Below the pieces are notes generated by a model that worked only from the letters and a program-made list of their open reading frames with translations, did not search any database and was not told the DNA's origin. Of a stretch of DNA of 5,506 bases, positions 1 to 5,342 are shown piece by piece (positions within the stretch are counted from its first letter, which is position 1; each line of letters opens with the position of its first letter). The translations under genes and the position numbers were made by a program. This stretch comes from an uncultured beta proteobacterium (GTDB lineage Bacteria; Pseudomonadota; Gammaproteobacteria; Burkholderiales; Rhodocyclaceae): the NCBI GenBank assembly GCA_903910495.1, contig CAIVZW010000003.1, positions 1 to 5,506 of the forward strand, given 5' to 3'.

Positions 1-302
1 GAAGGATTGCAGGTATCGTCCTTGAGCCAGAGATTGGGAGCGTTGAATTCGTTCCTCAGGCGCAAAGGTGCCCAAAGCGGCGTATTTCCGACGGGGATGG
101 GCGGGAACCACTTCTTCTCGACGGGCAGGGGAATCGAATGAGGATCGGCATCGCCTTGCGCATCACCGTCCCATTCCACCTCAAGAACACCTTCGAGTGG
201 CCGCTCGTTTTTCTGTCGTCTTGAACAGACATCACAGAGATAGCGTCCGGGTTGAATATCGTACGTTGCTCCGCACGAGGGACAACGGTAGAACCATTTC
301 AT
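1..302 (-). CDS. Threonine synthase-like PLP-dependent enzyme, N-terminal part (runs off left edge)
   Basis: Reading the complement from 302 gives 100 uninterrupted codons that stay open to the window edge. Residues 1-30 form a zinc ribbon with Cys7-x2-Cys10 and Cys23-x2-Cys26 (MKWFYRCPSCGATYDI, then YLCDVC). After a charged linker come PPIPVGNTPLW at about 67-77 and LWLKDDTCNP at 91-100. The first matches the 'vGxTPL' substrate/PLP-domain motif. The second is the segment that in threonine synthases directly precedes the SFKDR motif carrying the PLP lysine, which would lie just outside the window. Family role: threonine synthase makes threonine from O-phosphohomoserine, and relatives of the same fold catalyse other beta-replacement or elimination reactions. 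I cannot tell which this is without the rest. The start at 302 is preferred over the ATG at 308 because GAAGG (complement of 310-314) lies 7 bases upstream of 302 but only 1 base from 308. The gene is transcribed away from the transporter operon. It could be a housekeeping thrC or a specialised PLP enzyme of the neighbouring pathway. Confidence 0.85.
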   Translation of the reverse strand, partial: MKWFYRCPSCGATYDIQPGRYLCDVCSRRQKNERPLEGVLEVEWDGDAQGDADPHSIPLPVEKKWFPPIPVGNTPLWAPLRLRNEFNAPNLWLKDDTCNP

Positions 303-309
303 GTTCATG

Positions 310-314
310 CCTTC
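310..314 (-). promoter_or_regulatory. Ribosome binding site that decides the start of the leftward PLP-enzyme gene
   Basis: The complement reads GAAGG, followed by CATGAAC and then ATG at 302. The 7-base spacer is ideal for the second of two nearby in-frame ATG codons (308 and 302), so translation most likely begins at 302. Confidence 0.5.
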
Positions 315-429
315 AATGCAGGATAAGGGAGCGTGGCTTATAAAACGGCGCAGGTCAAGGACAGGAAATTCATCATTGATGGCGAGAGTATATCTCAGTC
401 CGCGGCAGCCGCAGTCATGCGGGGATTAC

Positions 430-468
430 ATTCCGGGAATCCGGGGAAAATGCGTTGAGCGAATTCGC
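430..468. promoter_or_regulatory. Two short palindromes, possible operator or activator sites
   Basis: ATTCC-G-GGAAT (430-440) is an 11-base odd-centred palindrome and GCGAATTCGC (459-468) is a perfect 10-base palindrome. They lie about 190-230 bases upstream of the predicted sigma-54 start point, within reach for an enhancer-binding protein, and also just upstream of the leftward gene. Palindromes this short can occur by chance, and I do not recognise either as the site of a known regulator. Confidence 0.2.
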
Positions 469-524
469 CGTGGGGAAGGTTGCGCATGCCCTGATGTGAA
501 CATGGCCGCACCAAAGCGGGGACG

Positions 525-538
525 GCAACGACGGTTGC
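525..538. promoter_or_regulatory. Dyad GCAAC-N4-GTTGC, candidate upstream activator site
   Basis: GCAAC (525-529) and GTTGC (534-538) are inverted around four bases. The right half is part of GGTTGCGC (533-540), which also occurs as a direct copy at 478-485, 55 bases upstream. The dyad centre is about 127 bases upstream of the predicted sigma-54 start point, a typical distance for an enhancer-binding activator. No known protein consensus is recognised, so the role is inferred from position only. Confidence 0.25.
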
Positions 539-556
539 GCCATTTACACTATCCTT

Positions 557-573
557 CTCGCCCTCCGGGCGAG
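557..573. repeat. GC-rich hairpin, 7-bp stem with 3-base loop
   Basis: CTCGCCC (557-563) pairs perfectly with GGGCGAG (567-573) around TCC. It lies just upstream of the -35 box of the sigma-70-like promoter and is followed by GTTTGCTTT, so on the plus strand it resembles a weak terminator that could shield the operon from read-through. On the minus strand the following bases are not T-rich. It could equally be a chance GC-rich palindrome. Confidence 0.35.
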
Positions 574-580
574 GTTTGCT

Positions 581-610
581 TTGACGTGCGGCAGATCAAT
601 TGGATAGAAT
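581..610 (+). promoter_or_regulatory. Sigma-70-type promoter candidate for the TRAP operon
   Basis: TTGACG (581-586) matches five of six bases of the -35 consensus and TAGAAT (605-610) matches five of six of the -10 consensus, with an 18-base spacer. Transcription would start near 617 and read through the sigma-54 element into the transporter genes. The match is good by eye but no score was computed. Confidence 0.5.
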
Positions 611-631
611 ATGCCGGATTACCGAAATAAT

Positions 632-648
632 TTGGCATGATGTTTGCT
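632..648 (+). promoter_or_regulatory. Sigma-54 (RpoN) -24/-12 promoter candidate for the TRAP operon
   Basis: TTGGCATGATGTTTGCT fits the RpoN consensus YTGGCAYGRNNNTTGCW at every defined position. The invariant GG (634-635) and GC (646-647) are separated by exactly 10 bases. The predicted start point is about 659. Sigma-54 promoters depend on an enhancer-binding activator, none of which is encoded here. In E. coli the ygeW-type gene cluster is adjacent to such an activator, YgeV, so finding this element in the same neighbourhood is coherent. Confidence 0.7.
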
Positions 649-812
649 ATTTCAATCCATATCACCTGACTGGTCTACAATAACGAATTCTCTGTTTGTT
701 GCTTAGGTTGTGGAGAGACAAGACGGGGCGAATCGCAAAGGACTTGAAGCAACCGATCACGGCACATGGCGCTTGGTGATCCAAGACACTAATTTCCGTT
801 TACGTACAACAC

Positions 813-827
813 ATGGACCACCGATGA
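813..827 (+). other. Four-codon upstream reading frame overlapping the dctQ start (weak)
   Basis: ATG at 813 opens a frame of four codons (Met-Asp-His-Arg) that ends with TGA at 825-827. This forms an ATGA overlap with the dctQ start at 824. The dctQ start has no clear Shine-Dalgarno sequence of its own, so re-initiation is conceivable. The small frame has no good ribosome site either, and it may be accidental. Confidence 0.15.
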
Positions 828-1369
828 CAGATATTCCTGAAGATTCGAGAACAAGACGTCTGGGGCAAACCAGCGCGGCGCTGAGCTTTCGCCTCAATCA
901 GTACGTTGAATGGCTGTGCGCGGCCATTCTCGCGGTGATGATCCTTGATGTCGGGATCGGCGCATTCGGCCGCTACCTGATCGAACTTCCGGTCACTTGG
1001 AGCGAGGAGCTCGCTCGCTACCTGATGATCTGGGCGGCGCTGCTCGCCATTTCCTGCGGCGTCGCACGACGCGAACATGTGGCCGTCACCGCGCTGCTCG
1101 ACAAATTGCCGAAGAACGCGCGCCGCCAGGCCGGCATGGCGATCGATGTCCTGGGCTTCGCCTTTTTCGCGTTTCTCGGCTATTTCGGCATTGACATGAC
1201 GGCGCAGGGCGCAACGCAATACGCGACCATTTTCGAGATGACCATGTGGCTGCCCTTCGCCGCTGTTCCGGTGTCGTCGGCACTTGTTTGCGTGCAGCTC
1301 GTGCTCACCGGCATCCGCGATTTCACCCTGGGCACTGCGCCCGCCACGCTTGTGAAGGAAGCGCAATGA
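824..1369 (+). CDS. dctQ: TRAP transporter small membrane subunit (DctQ family)
   Basis: The 181-residue product is the small integral-membrane subunit of a tripartite ATP-independent periplasmic transporter, which bridges the binding protein to the DctM-type channel in the inner membrane. Four hydrophobic segments are visible at about 28-49, 64-80, 104-124 and 141-163. Between the first two sits the family signature RYLIELPVTWSEELARYLMI (about 50-69), with the Trp-Ser-Glu-Glu core. The length suits the family. A GTG at 710 is in frame and would add 38 polar residues, but these look unlike a DctQ N-terminus, so ATG 824 is preferred. No strong ribosome site precedes it. The stop codon TGA overlaps the next gene's ATG (ATGA), indicating translational coupling with dctM. 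The substrate cannot be read from this subunit. Confidence 0.9.
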   Translation: MTDIPEDSRTRRLGQTSAALSFRLNQYVEWLCAAILAVMILDVGIGAFGRYLIELPVTWSEELARYLMIWAALLAISCGVARREHVAVTALLDKLPKNARRQAGMAIDVLGFAFFAFLGYFGIDMTAQGATQYATIFEMTMWLPFAAVPVSSALVCVQLVLTGIRDFTLGTAPATLVKEAQ

Positions 1370-2646
1370 TCTGGGTCCTGGCGGTATTCTTTGTCCTGCT
1401 CGCCGTCGGCGTGCCGATCGGTTTCGTCCTCGGTATCGCCGGCGTGCTCGGCATAATCCAGATCGGTGGCACCGAGATGCTGGCGATGGCGCCGCAGCGC
1501 TATTTCGCCGGCCTCGACCTGTTCACCTTCCTGGCCATGCCGCTCTTTATTTTCGCCGGCGAAATCATGAACAAGGCCGGCATCACCGCCCGCCTCGCGG
1601 CTTTCGCCGACGCCCTGGTCGGCCATCTGCGCGGCGGCATGGCCCAATCGTGCATGGTCTCGTCGGTGCTCTTCGCCGGCATCACCGGCGCAGCCGTCGC
1701 CGAAGCCGCGGCTTTCGGCAGCACGATGGTCCCGGCCATGACGAAGAACGGCTACAAAAAACCTTTCGCCTGCGCCGTGGTCGTCGCCGGTTCTATCATC
1801 GGGCCGACCATACCGCCGTCGAACCTGATGGTGATTTACGGTTCGATGATGGGCGTGTCGATCGCTGGTCTGTTCGCTGCCGGCATCCTCCCCGGCCTGG
1901 TCATGGGCCTCTTCTGCATGGCGGTCATCGCCGGCCTCGGCCGTCGCCTGCAACTGCCCAAAGGTGACCACCGCCCCAGCCTGATGCGCGTCGTTCGTGC
2001 GTTCCGCGACAGCATCTCCGCGCTGGTCATGCCGGTGCTGATTCTCGGCGGCATCCTGAGCGGCATCGTGACGCCGACCGAGGCCGCAGCGATCGCCGTT
2101 TTCTACGCGCTGTTCATCGGCATGTTCGTCTATCGCCAGGTGAAGCTTGCCGACCTCGTCGAAATGCTGGTGCGTACAGCGCGCGTCACCGGCGTGGTTT
2201 TTCTGATCATCGCCGCAGCGTCGATCCTCAGCTGGTGGATGACCTTCATGCGCCTGCCGCAGGCGATCACCGCCCTCTTTCTCGGCGTCTCGTCGGACCC
2301 CTCGATGATCATCCTGATGATCCTGGTGCTGCTCCTGATCCTCGGCATGTTCATGGACATCAACGCCATCCTCATCGTCCTTGGCCCGATTCTCGGCGCG
2401 CTGGCGACCTCGATCGGCATGGACCCGGTCCAGGCCGGACTGATGATCGTCCTGGCCCTCAATATCGGCCTGATGACGCCGCCGGTCGGCGCCAGCCTGT
2501 TCGTCTTGAGTTCAATCGCCAACGAGAGTATCGAGCGCATCTCGGCGGCGATGTGGCCTTTCGTCATCGCCGAAGTCGGCGTGCTCTTCCTGGTCGCCTA
2601 CTGGCCCAGTTTGACGCTGACCATGCCGAGATTGCTCGGCCTATGA
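1366..2646 (+). CDS. dctM: TRAP transporter large membrane subunit (DctM family)
   Basis: The 426-residue product is the large, multi-spanning channel subunit, which uses an ion gradient (usually Na+) to move the ligand delivered by the binding protein. Length and hydrophobicity throughout fit the DctM family. Conserved stretches seen in order are MPLFIFAGEIMNKAGI (about 58-73), a Gly/Ala-rich GITGAAVAEAAAFGS (105-119), SIIGPTIPPSNLMVIYG (143-159), GGILSGIVTPTEAAAIAVFY (228-247) and NIGLMTPPVGASLFV (366-380). The start at 1366 is supported by AGGA at 1356-1359 with a 6-base spacer and by the 4-base ATGA overlap with dctQ. Longer in-frame forms starting upstream would lie inside dctQ. Codons end mostly in C or G. 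The next gene, for the binding protein, follows after 85 bases with no terminator in between. Confidence 0.95.
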   Translation: MIWVLAVFFVLLAVGVPIGFVLGIAGVLGIIQIGGTEMLAMAPQRYFAGLDLFTFLAMPLFIFAGEIMNKAGITARLAAFADALVGHLRGGMAQSCMVSSVLFAGITGAAVAEAAAFGSTMVPAMTKNGYKKPFACAVVVAGSIIGPTIPPSNLMVIYGSMMGVSIAGLFAAGILPGLVMGLFCMAVIAGLGRRLQLPKGDHRPSLMRVVRAFRDSISALVMPVLILGGILSGIVTPTEAAAIAVFYALFIGMFVYRQVKLADLVEMLVRTARVTGVVFLIIAAASILSWWMTFMRLPQAITALFLGVSSDPSMIILMILVLLLILGMFMDINAILIVLGPILGALATSIGMDPVQAGLMIVLALNIGLMTPPVGASLFVLSSIANESIERISAAMWPFVIAEVGVLFLVAYWPSLTLTMPRLLGL

Positions 2647-2731
2647 AAACTTTTCAATCCGCAAAATCGCTTTTCCAGCATCAAGCACCAAACCAGCACG
2701 TTCGAATTTAAACCTGACGGAGTTCATAACC
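2647..2731 (+). other. Short dctM-dctP gap with strong ribosome binding site
   Basis: These 85 bases are clearly more AT-rich than the genes on either side. No terminator-like hairpin is seen, so dctP is probably cotranscribed with dctQM. GGAG at 2719-2722 lies 9 bases before the dctP ATG, a good site consistent with the high production usually needed for a periplasmic binding protein. Palindromes TTCGAA and TTTAAA sit at about 2701-2712. I could not assign an internal promoter. Confidence 0.5.
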
Positions 2732-3769
2732 ATGCGCCTATTCAAGTCAATCGCAGTTGCCGCCGCGCTCAGTCTTGCCATCGGCATGATGCCGGTCGCG
2801 GCCTACGCCCAGAAAGTGATCAAGCTCTCACACCTCAACAAGAACGATCCCTTCGATAACGGCACCGGCGCCATGGCCGTCGTTTTCAAGTCGCTGGTCG
2901 AAGCCGGAACCAACGGCTCGGTCAACGTCGTGATCTTCCCCGACGGCCAGCTCGGCAAGGACAACGAAGTCCTCCAGCAGGTGAAATCCGGTGTCGTACA
3001 ATCGGCGATCTCCAGCGTCGGTGGCATTGCCTCGGTCTATCCGATGATCGGCGTCCTCGACATGCCCTTTGCCTACTCCAATATCGCCGTCACCTACGAC
3101 GTGTTCGACGGCCCGTTCGGCAAGAGCCTGTCGGCCGACATCACCAAGAAGACCGGCATCGAAGTACTCGGCTTCGGCGACTCCGGCGGCTTCTTCGCCT
3201 TTTCCAACTCCAAGCGTCCAATCAAGACCCCGGAAGACATGAAAGGTCTGAAGATCCGCACCATGGGCCTCGAATCGCACAAGTCGGTGGTGAGCAGCAT
3301 GGGCGGACAGCCGGTGGCGATCAACTGGGCTGAAGTCTATACCTCGCTGCAGACCGGCGTCGCCGATGGCCAGATGAACCCGATCCCGATCATCAAGTTC
3401 GCCAAATTCGATGAAGTACAGAAGTATCTGACGCTGACCAACCACCTGTTCACGCCCTACGTCTGGGTGATGAACAAGGCCTTCCTCGACGGCCTGACGC
3501 CGCAGGAAAAGGAAGTCGTGAAAGCCGCTGCGCGTTCGGCGATCATCGCCTGCCGCGGCATCAACCGCATCATCGAGGCTTCGGACCGTGGACTGCCGGC
3601 GCTGGCGCAGAAGATGCAGATTTACACGCCGACCAAGGACGAGATCGCCAAGTTCCGCGCGCTGGCCCAGCCGGCGGTCAAGGAGCAAATTTCCAAGAGC
3701 TACGGCAAGGAAGGCGAAGCCATGCTCAAGGAATTCCTGGCTGCGGTCGACAAAGCGTCAAAGAATTAA
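2732..3769 (+). CDS. dctP: TRAP transporter periplasmic substrate-binding protein (DctP family)
   Basis: The 345-residue product is the extracytoplasmic solute receptor of the transporter. Residues 1-26 form a Sec signal peptide: MRLFK, a hydrophobic core, then AYA with predicted cleavage before Gln27. The mature protein starts KVIKLSHLNKNDPFDNGT, typical of DctP. Family marks include IFPDGQLGKDNEVLQQVKSG (about 68-87), GLKIRTM with Arg176 and EVYTSLQTGVADGQMNP (201-217). Arg176 is at the position of the conserved arginine that binds the ligand's carboxylate in characterised DctP proteins, so a carboxylate-bearing substrate is expected. In most relatives the last motif reads 'DGQEN', whereas here Met replaces Glu. 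The gene is third in the operon, where dctP is often first. Being next to ygeW/ygeY suggests a ureide-related or diamino-acid substrate, but this is inference; a generic C4-dicarboxylate or other organic acid is possible. Confidence 0.93.
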   Translation: MRLFKSIAVAAALSLAIGMMPVAAYAQKVIKLSHLNKNDPFDNGTGAMAVVFKSLVEAGTNGSVNVVIFPDGQLGKDNEVLQQVKSGVVQSAISSVGGIASVYPMIGVLDMPFAYSNIAVTYDVFDGPFGKSLSADITKKTGIEVLGFGDSGGFFAFSNSKRPIKTPEDMKGLKIRTMGLESHKSVVSSMGGQPVAINWAEVYTSLQTGVADGQMNPIPIIKFAKFDEVQKYLTLTNHLFTPYVWVMNKAFLDGLTPQEKEVVKAAARSAIIACRGINRIIEASDRGLPALAQKMQIYTPTKDEIAKFRALAQPAVKEQISKSYGKEGEAMLKEFLAAVDKASKN

Positions 3770-3777
3770 GCGATGAA

Positions 3778-3828
3778 CATGCTGTGCATCGATGCCGGGT
3801 TTTGCAGCCGGCATCGATGTTCTGCATG
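3778..3828 (+). terminator. Strong hairpin after dctP, probable terminator or 3' mRNA stabiliser
   Basis: CATCGATGCCGG (3787-3798) pairs perfectly over 12 bases with CCGGCATCGATG (3808-3819) around the loop GTTTTGCAG. After a symmetric 4-base internal loop, CATGC (3778-3782) also pairs with GCATG (3824-3828). It begins 9 bases after the dctP stop codon. The bases after the main stem (TTCTGC) are not a proper T-run, so termination may be incomplete or Rho-assisted. A role in protecting the 3' end of the transporter mRNA is an alternative. Confidence 0.6.
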
Positions 3829-3964
3829 AATCGGACGCATTCCGGCCGGTGGCGTATCGCTACTGAGTGTTGAAGATCGTGCCGGATGCAAGCGCTTCGC
3901 ACATTTCTCAAGGCTGCGCAGCGGGCATGCTGGTTTATTTCATTAAAATCCGTTGTATGAACCA
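3829..3964. other. Upstream region of ygeW, no clear promoter
   Basis: The stretch contains palindromes CCGGCCGG (3842-3849), AAGCGCTT (3890-3897) and GCTGCGCAGC (3913-3922), then a distinctly AT-rich patch at about 3931-3960. TAAAAT at 3944-3949 resembles a -10 box, but no acceptable -35 box lies 16-18 bases upstream. No GG-N10-GC sigma-54 element was found. A promoter for ygeW probably lies here but cannot be pinpointed. No small gene is supported. Confidence 0.3.
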
Positions 3965-3990
3965 AAGCGTGCGGTTTTGCCGGCACGCTT
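3965..3990 (+). repeat. Hairpin in the ygeW leader, 8-bp stem
   Basis: AAGCGTGC (3965-3972) pairs perfectly with GCACGCTT (3983-3990). In the 10-base loop, GG and CC can pair further around TTTTG. It ends 36 bases before the ygeW start codon and is followed by CTCTATTGC rather than a T-run. It would lie in the leader of any transcript entering ygeW from upstream. It may be a weak terminator for read-through from the transporter operon, an attenuator-like element, or an operator. Confidence 0.4.
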
Positions 3991-4026
3991 CTCTATTGCT
4001 GAACCGACTTGATTCGAGGCTTACAA

Positions 4027-5214
4027 ATGAAATCTATCAATGAACTGATCCAGGAACTTGGCGCGCTTAAATCAGATGCGCATAACAAGGATTTTCTTCT
4101 TTCGTGGGAACAGACCACGGATGAACTCAAACAGGTACTGCTTGTCGCTGAAGTGTTCAAACGCATGCGTGCGGAAAATATTGCTACTCAAGTGTTTAAC
4201 AGTGGCCTGGGCGTTTCGATATTCCGCGACAACTCCACGCGCACCCGCTTTTCGTACGCTTCGGCCCTGAATCTTCTGGGACTGGCCCAGCAAGACCTGG
4301 ATGAGGGCAAGTCGCAAATTGCCCACGGTGAGACGGTGCGCGAGACGGCCAACATGATTTCCTTCTGTGCCGACGCCATCGGGATTCGCGACGATATGTT
4401 CCTCGGTGCCGGCAACGCGTACATGCGCGAAGTGGGCGCGGCCCTCGACGATGGTTTTGCGCAAGGCGTATTGCCCCAGCGCCCGGCACTGGTGAATTTG
4501 CAGTGCGATATCGATCACCCGACCCAGTCGATGGCCGACCTGGCTTGGCTGCAGGAGCATTTTGGCAGTCTGGACAGTCTCAAAGGCAAGAAAATTGCCA
4601 TGACCTGGGCCTATTCCCCAAGCTATGGCAAACCGCTGTCTGTGCCGCAGGGGGTCATTGGTTTAATGACCCGCTTCGGCATGGATGTGAGGCTGGCGCA
4701 CCCCGAAGGCTATGACCTGATTCCCGAGGTGGTTGAAGTCGCCAGAAAAAATGCAGTGGCCTCGGGTGGCAAGTTCAGCCACGTCAAAACCATGGAAGAG
4801 GCGTTTGCCGGTGCGGATATCGTCTATCCAAAGTCCTGGGCACCTTACAAGGTGATGGAAACACGCACCGAACTGCTGCGCGCCAATGATCACGATGGCC
4901 TGAAAGCCTTGGAAAAGCAGTGTCTGATGCAAAATGCAAAACACAAGAATTGGCATTGCACGGAAGACATGATGAAGCTGACCAAGGGTGGTGAAGCGCT
5001 CTACATGCACTGCCTGCCGGCCGACATCTCAGGTGTCTCCTGCAAGGAAGGCGAGGTGGAAGGCAGCGTTTTCGAGCGTTACCGTATCGCCACATACAAA
5101 GAGGCCAGTTGGAAGCCCTACATCATTGCCGCCATGATTCTGGCGCGCAAGTATGCCAATCCTGCGCAGATTCTGGAGCAATTGCTCAGGGAAGCACAAG
5201 CGCGCGTCAGGTAA
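4027..5214 (+). CDS. ygeW: Knotted carbamoyltransferase YgeW
   Basis: The 395-residue product closely resembles E. coli YgeW (about 396 residues) along its whole length, judged from memory. It is a cytoplasmic member of the aspartate/ornithine carbamoyltransferase superfamily. Visible carbamoyl-phosphate-binding motifs are Ser70-Thr71-Arg72-Thr73 (in FRDNSTRTRF) and HPTQ (164-167); HCLP (328-331) is in the second domain. The YgeW-specific stretches QQDLDEGKSQIAHGETVRE (88-106) and TWAYSPSYGKPLSVPQG (193-209) are intact. The true acceptor is not settled; the family is tied to anaerobic purine/ureide catabolism, where running in reverse could yield carbamoyl phosphate for ATP formation. ATG 4027 is chosen because GAGG (4016-4019) is 7 bases upstream and the protein then starts like E. 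coli's; a TTG at 4009 would add six unmatched residues. Its codon use looks less GC-biased than that of the TRAP genes. ygeY follows on the same strand. Confidence 0.95.
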   Translation: MKSINELIQELGALKSDAHNKDFLLSWEQTTDELKQVLLVAEVFKRMRAENIATQVFNSGLGVSIFRDNSTRTRFSYASALNLLGLAQQDLDEGKSQIAHGETVRETANMISFCADAIGIRDDMFLGAGNAYMREVGAALDDGFAQGVLPQRPALVNLQCDIDHPTQSMADLAWLQEHFGSLDSLKGKKIAMTWAYSPSYGKPLSVPQGVIGLMTRFGMDVRLAHPEGYDLIPEVVEVARKNAVASGGKFSHVKTMEEAFAGADIVYPKSWAPYKVMETRTELLRANDHDGLKALEKQCLMQNAKHKNWHCTEDMMKLTKGGEALYMHCLPADISGVSCKEGEVEGSVFERYRIATYKEASWKPYIIAAMILARKYANPAQILEQLLREAQARVR

Positions 5215-5223
5215 CAAAGCCGG

Positions 5224-5250
5224 GCGGGCGGCACACTGCCGCACGCCCGC
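5224..5250 (+). terminator. GC-rich hairpin between ygeW and ygeY, possible partial terminator
   Basis: GCGGGCG (5224-5230) pairs with CGCCCGC (5244-5250). An alternative fold adds GGCA-CAC-TGCC at 5230-5240 inside the arms. It starts 9 bases after the ygeW stop and is followed by GTTCTGCTTG, not a T-run. It may lower expression of ygeY relative to ygeW or stabilise the ygeW mRNA rather than end transcription completely. Confidence 0.45.
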
Positions 5251-5278
5251 GTTCTGCTTGCAAGTAGAGGCAGAGGAT

Positions 5279-5297
5279 CGACAAGATTGATCTGTCG
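5279..5297. promoter_or_regulatory. Imperfect dyad upstream of ygeY, possible operator
   Basis: CGACA-A-GAT / ATC-TGTCG is an 8-bp inverted repeat with one unpaired A in the left arm and a central TG. It lies 45 bases before the ygeY start. An AT-rich run (ATAAATATAG, 5317-5326) follows that could contain a -10 box, but no well-spaced -35 box is seen. A separate ygeY promoter with this operator is possible but unproven. Confidence 0.2.
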
Positions 5298-5342
5298 TGA
5301 TTTGTCTCTTGGCCGCATAAATATAGAAATCGGAGAAAAGCA

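Larger units (their letters stand above)
303..823. other. Divergent intergenic region with promoters and small inverted repeats, no convincing gene
   Basis: This stretch of about 520 bases separates the leftward PLP-enzyme gene from the rightward TRAP operon. Open frames exist on both strands (for example 301-630 on the plus strand), but their translations are arginine/proline-rich with no recognisable motif, and that one overlaps the PLP-gene start. The region is visibly more AT-rich from about 590 to 720. It holds a sigma-70-like promoter, a sigma-54-like promoter and inverted repeats, described separately, all suited to the rightward operon. For the leftward gene only a TATAAG-like box (complement of 337-342) is visible, with no good -35 partner. 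If the sigma-54 promoter is used, the transporter mRNA has an untranslated leader of about 165 bases (from about 659 to 823). Confidence 0.6.

Noticed and set aside
68..343. Plus-strand open frame of 91 codons
   Set aside because: It is opposite the threonine synthase-like coding sequence, whose zinc-ribbon and TPLW motifs are convincing. The plus frame is a shadow.
309..425. In-frame upstream extension of the minus-strand PLP-enzyme gene, with protein-like residues
   Set aside because: Between the stop at 428-426 and the ATG at 308 there is no ATG, GTG or TTG in frame, and a good ribosome site already explains the start at 302.
301..630. Plus-strand open frame of 109 codons in the divergent intergenic region
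   Set aside because: Its translation is Arg/Pro-rich without any recognisable motif. It overlaps the start of the better-supported minus-strand gene and the sigma-70-type promoter. No good ribosome site supports it.
710..823. Extended dctQ start at GTG 710
   Set aside because: It adds 38 polar residues unlike DctQ N-termini, makes the protein longer than usual and has no strong ribosome site.
1180..1971. Long minus-strand open frame (263 codons) opposite dctQ/dctM
   Set aside because: Its His/Asp/Arg-rich composition is typical of an antisense shadow of a GC-rich membrane-protein gene. The plus strand carries the clear TRAP motifs.
2828..3688. Long minus-strand open frame (286 codons) opposite dctP
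   Set aside because: It is an antisense shadow of GC-rich codons, of biased composition, with no family resemblance. dctP on the plus strand is well supported.
3982..3999. GGCACG followed by TTGC just upstream of ygeW, at first sight a sigma-54 promoter
   Set aside because: The GG and GC are separated by 14 bases, not the required 10, and the left part is an arm of the hairpin at 3965-3990.
4009..4026. Earlier TTG start for ygeW at 4009
   Set aside because: It would add six residues not found in the E. coli protein and would place the ribosome site GAGG inside the gene. ATG 4027 has the correct spacing.
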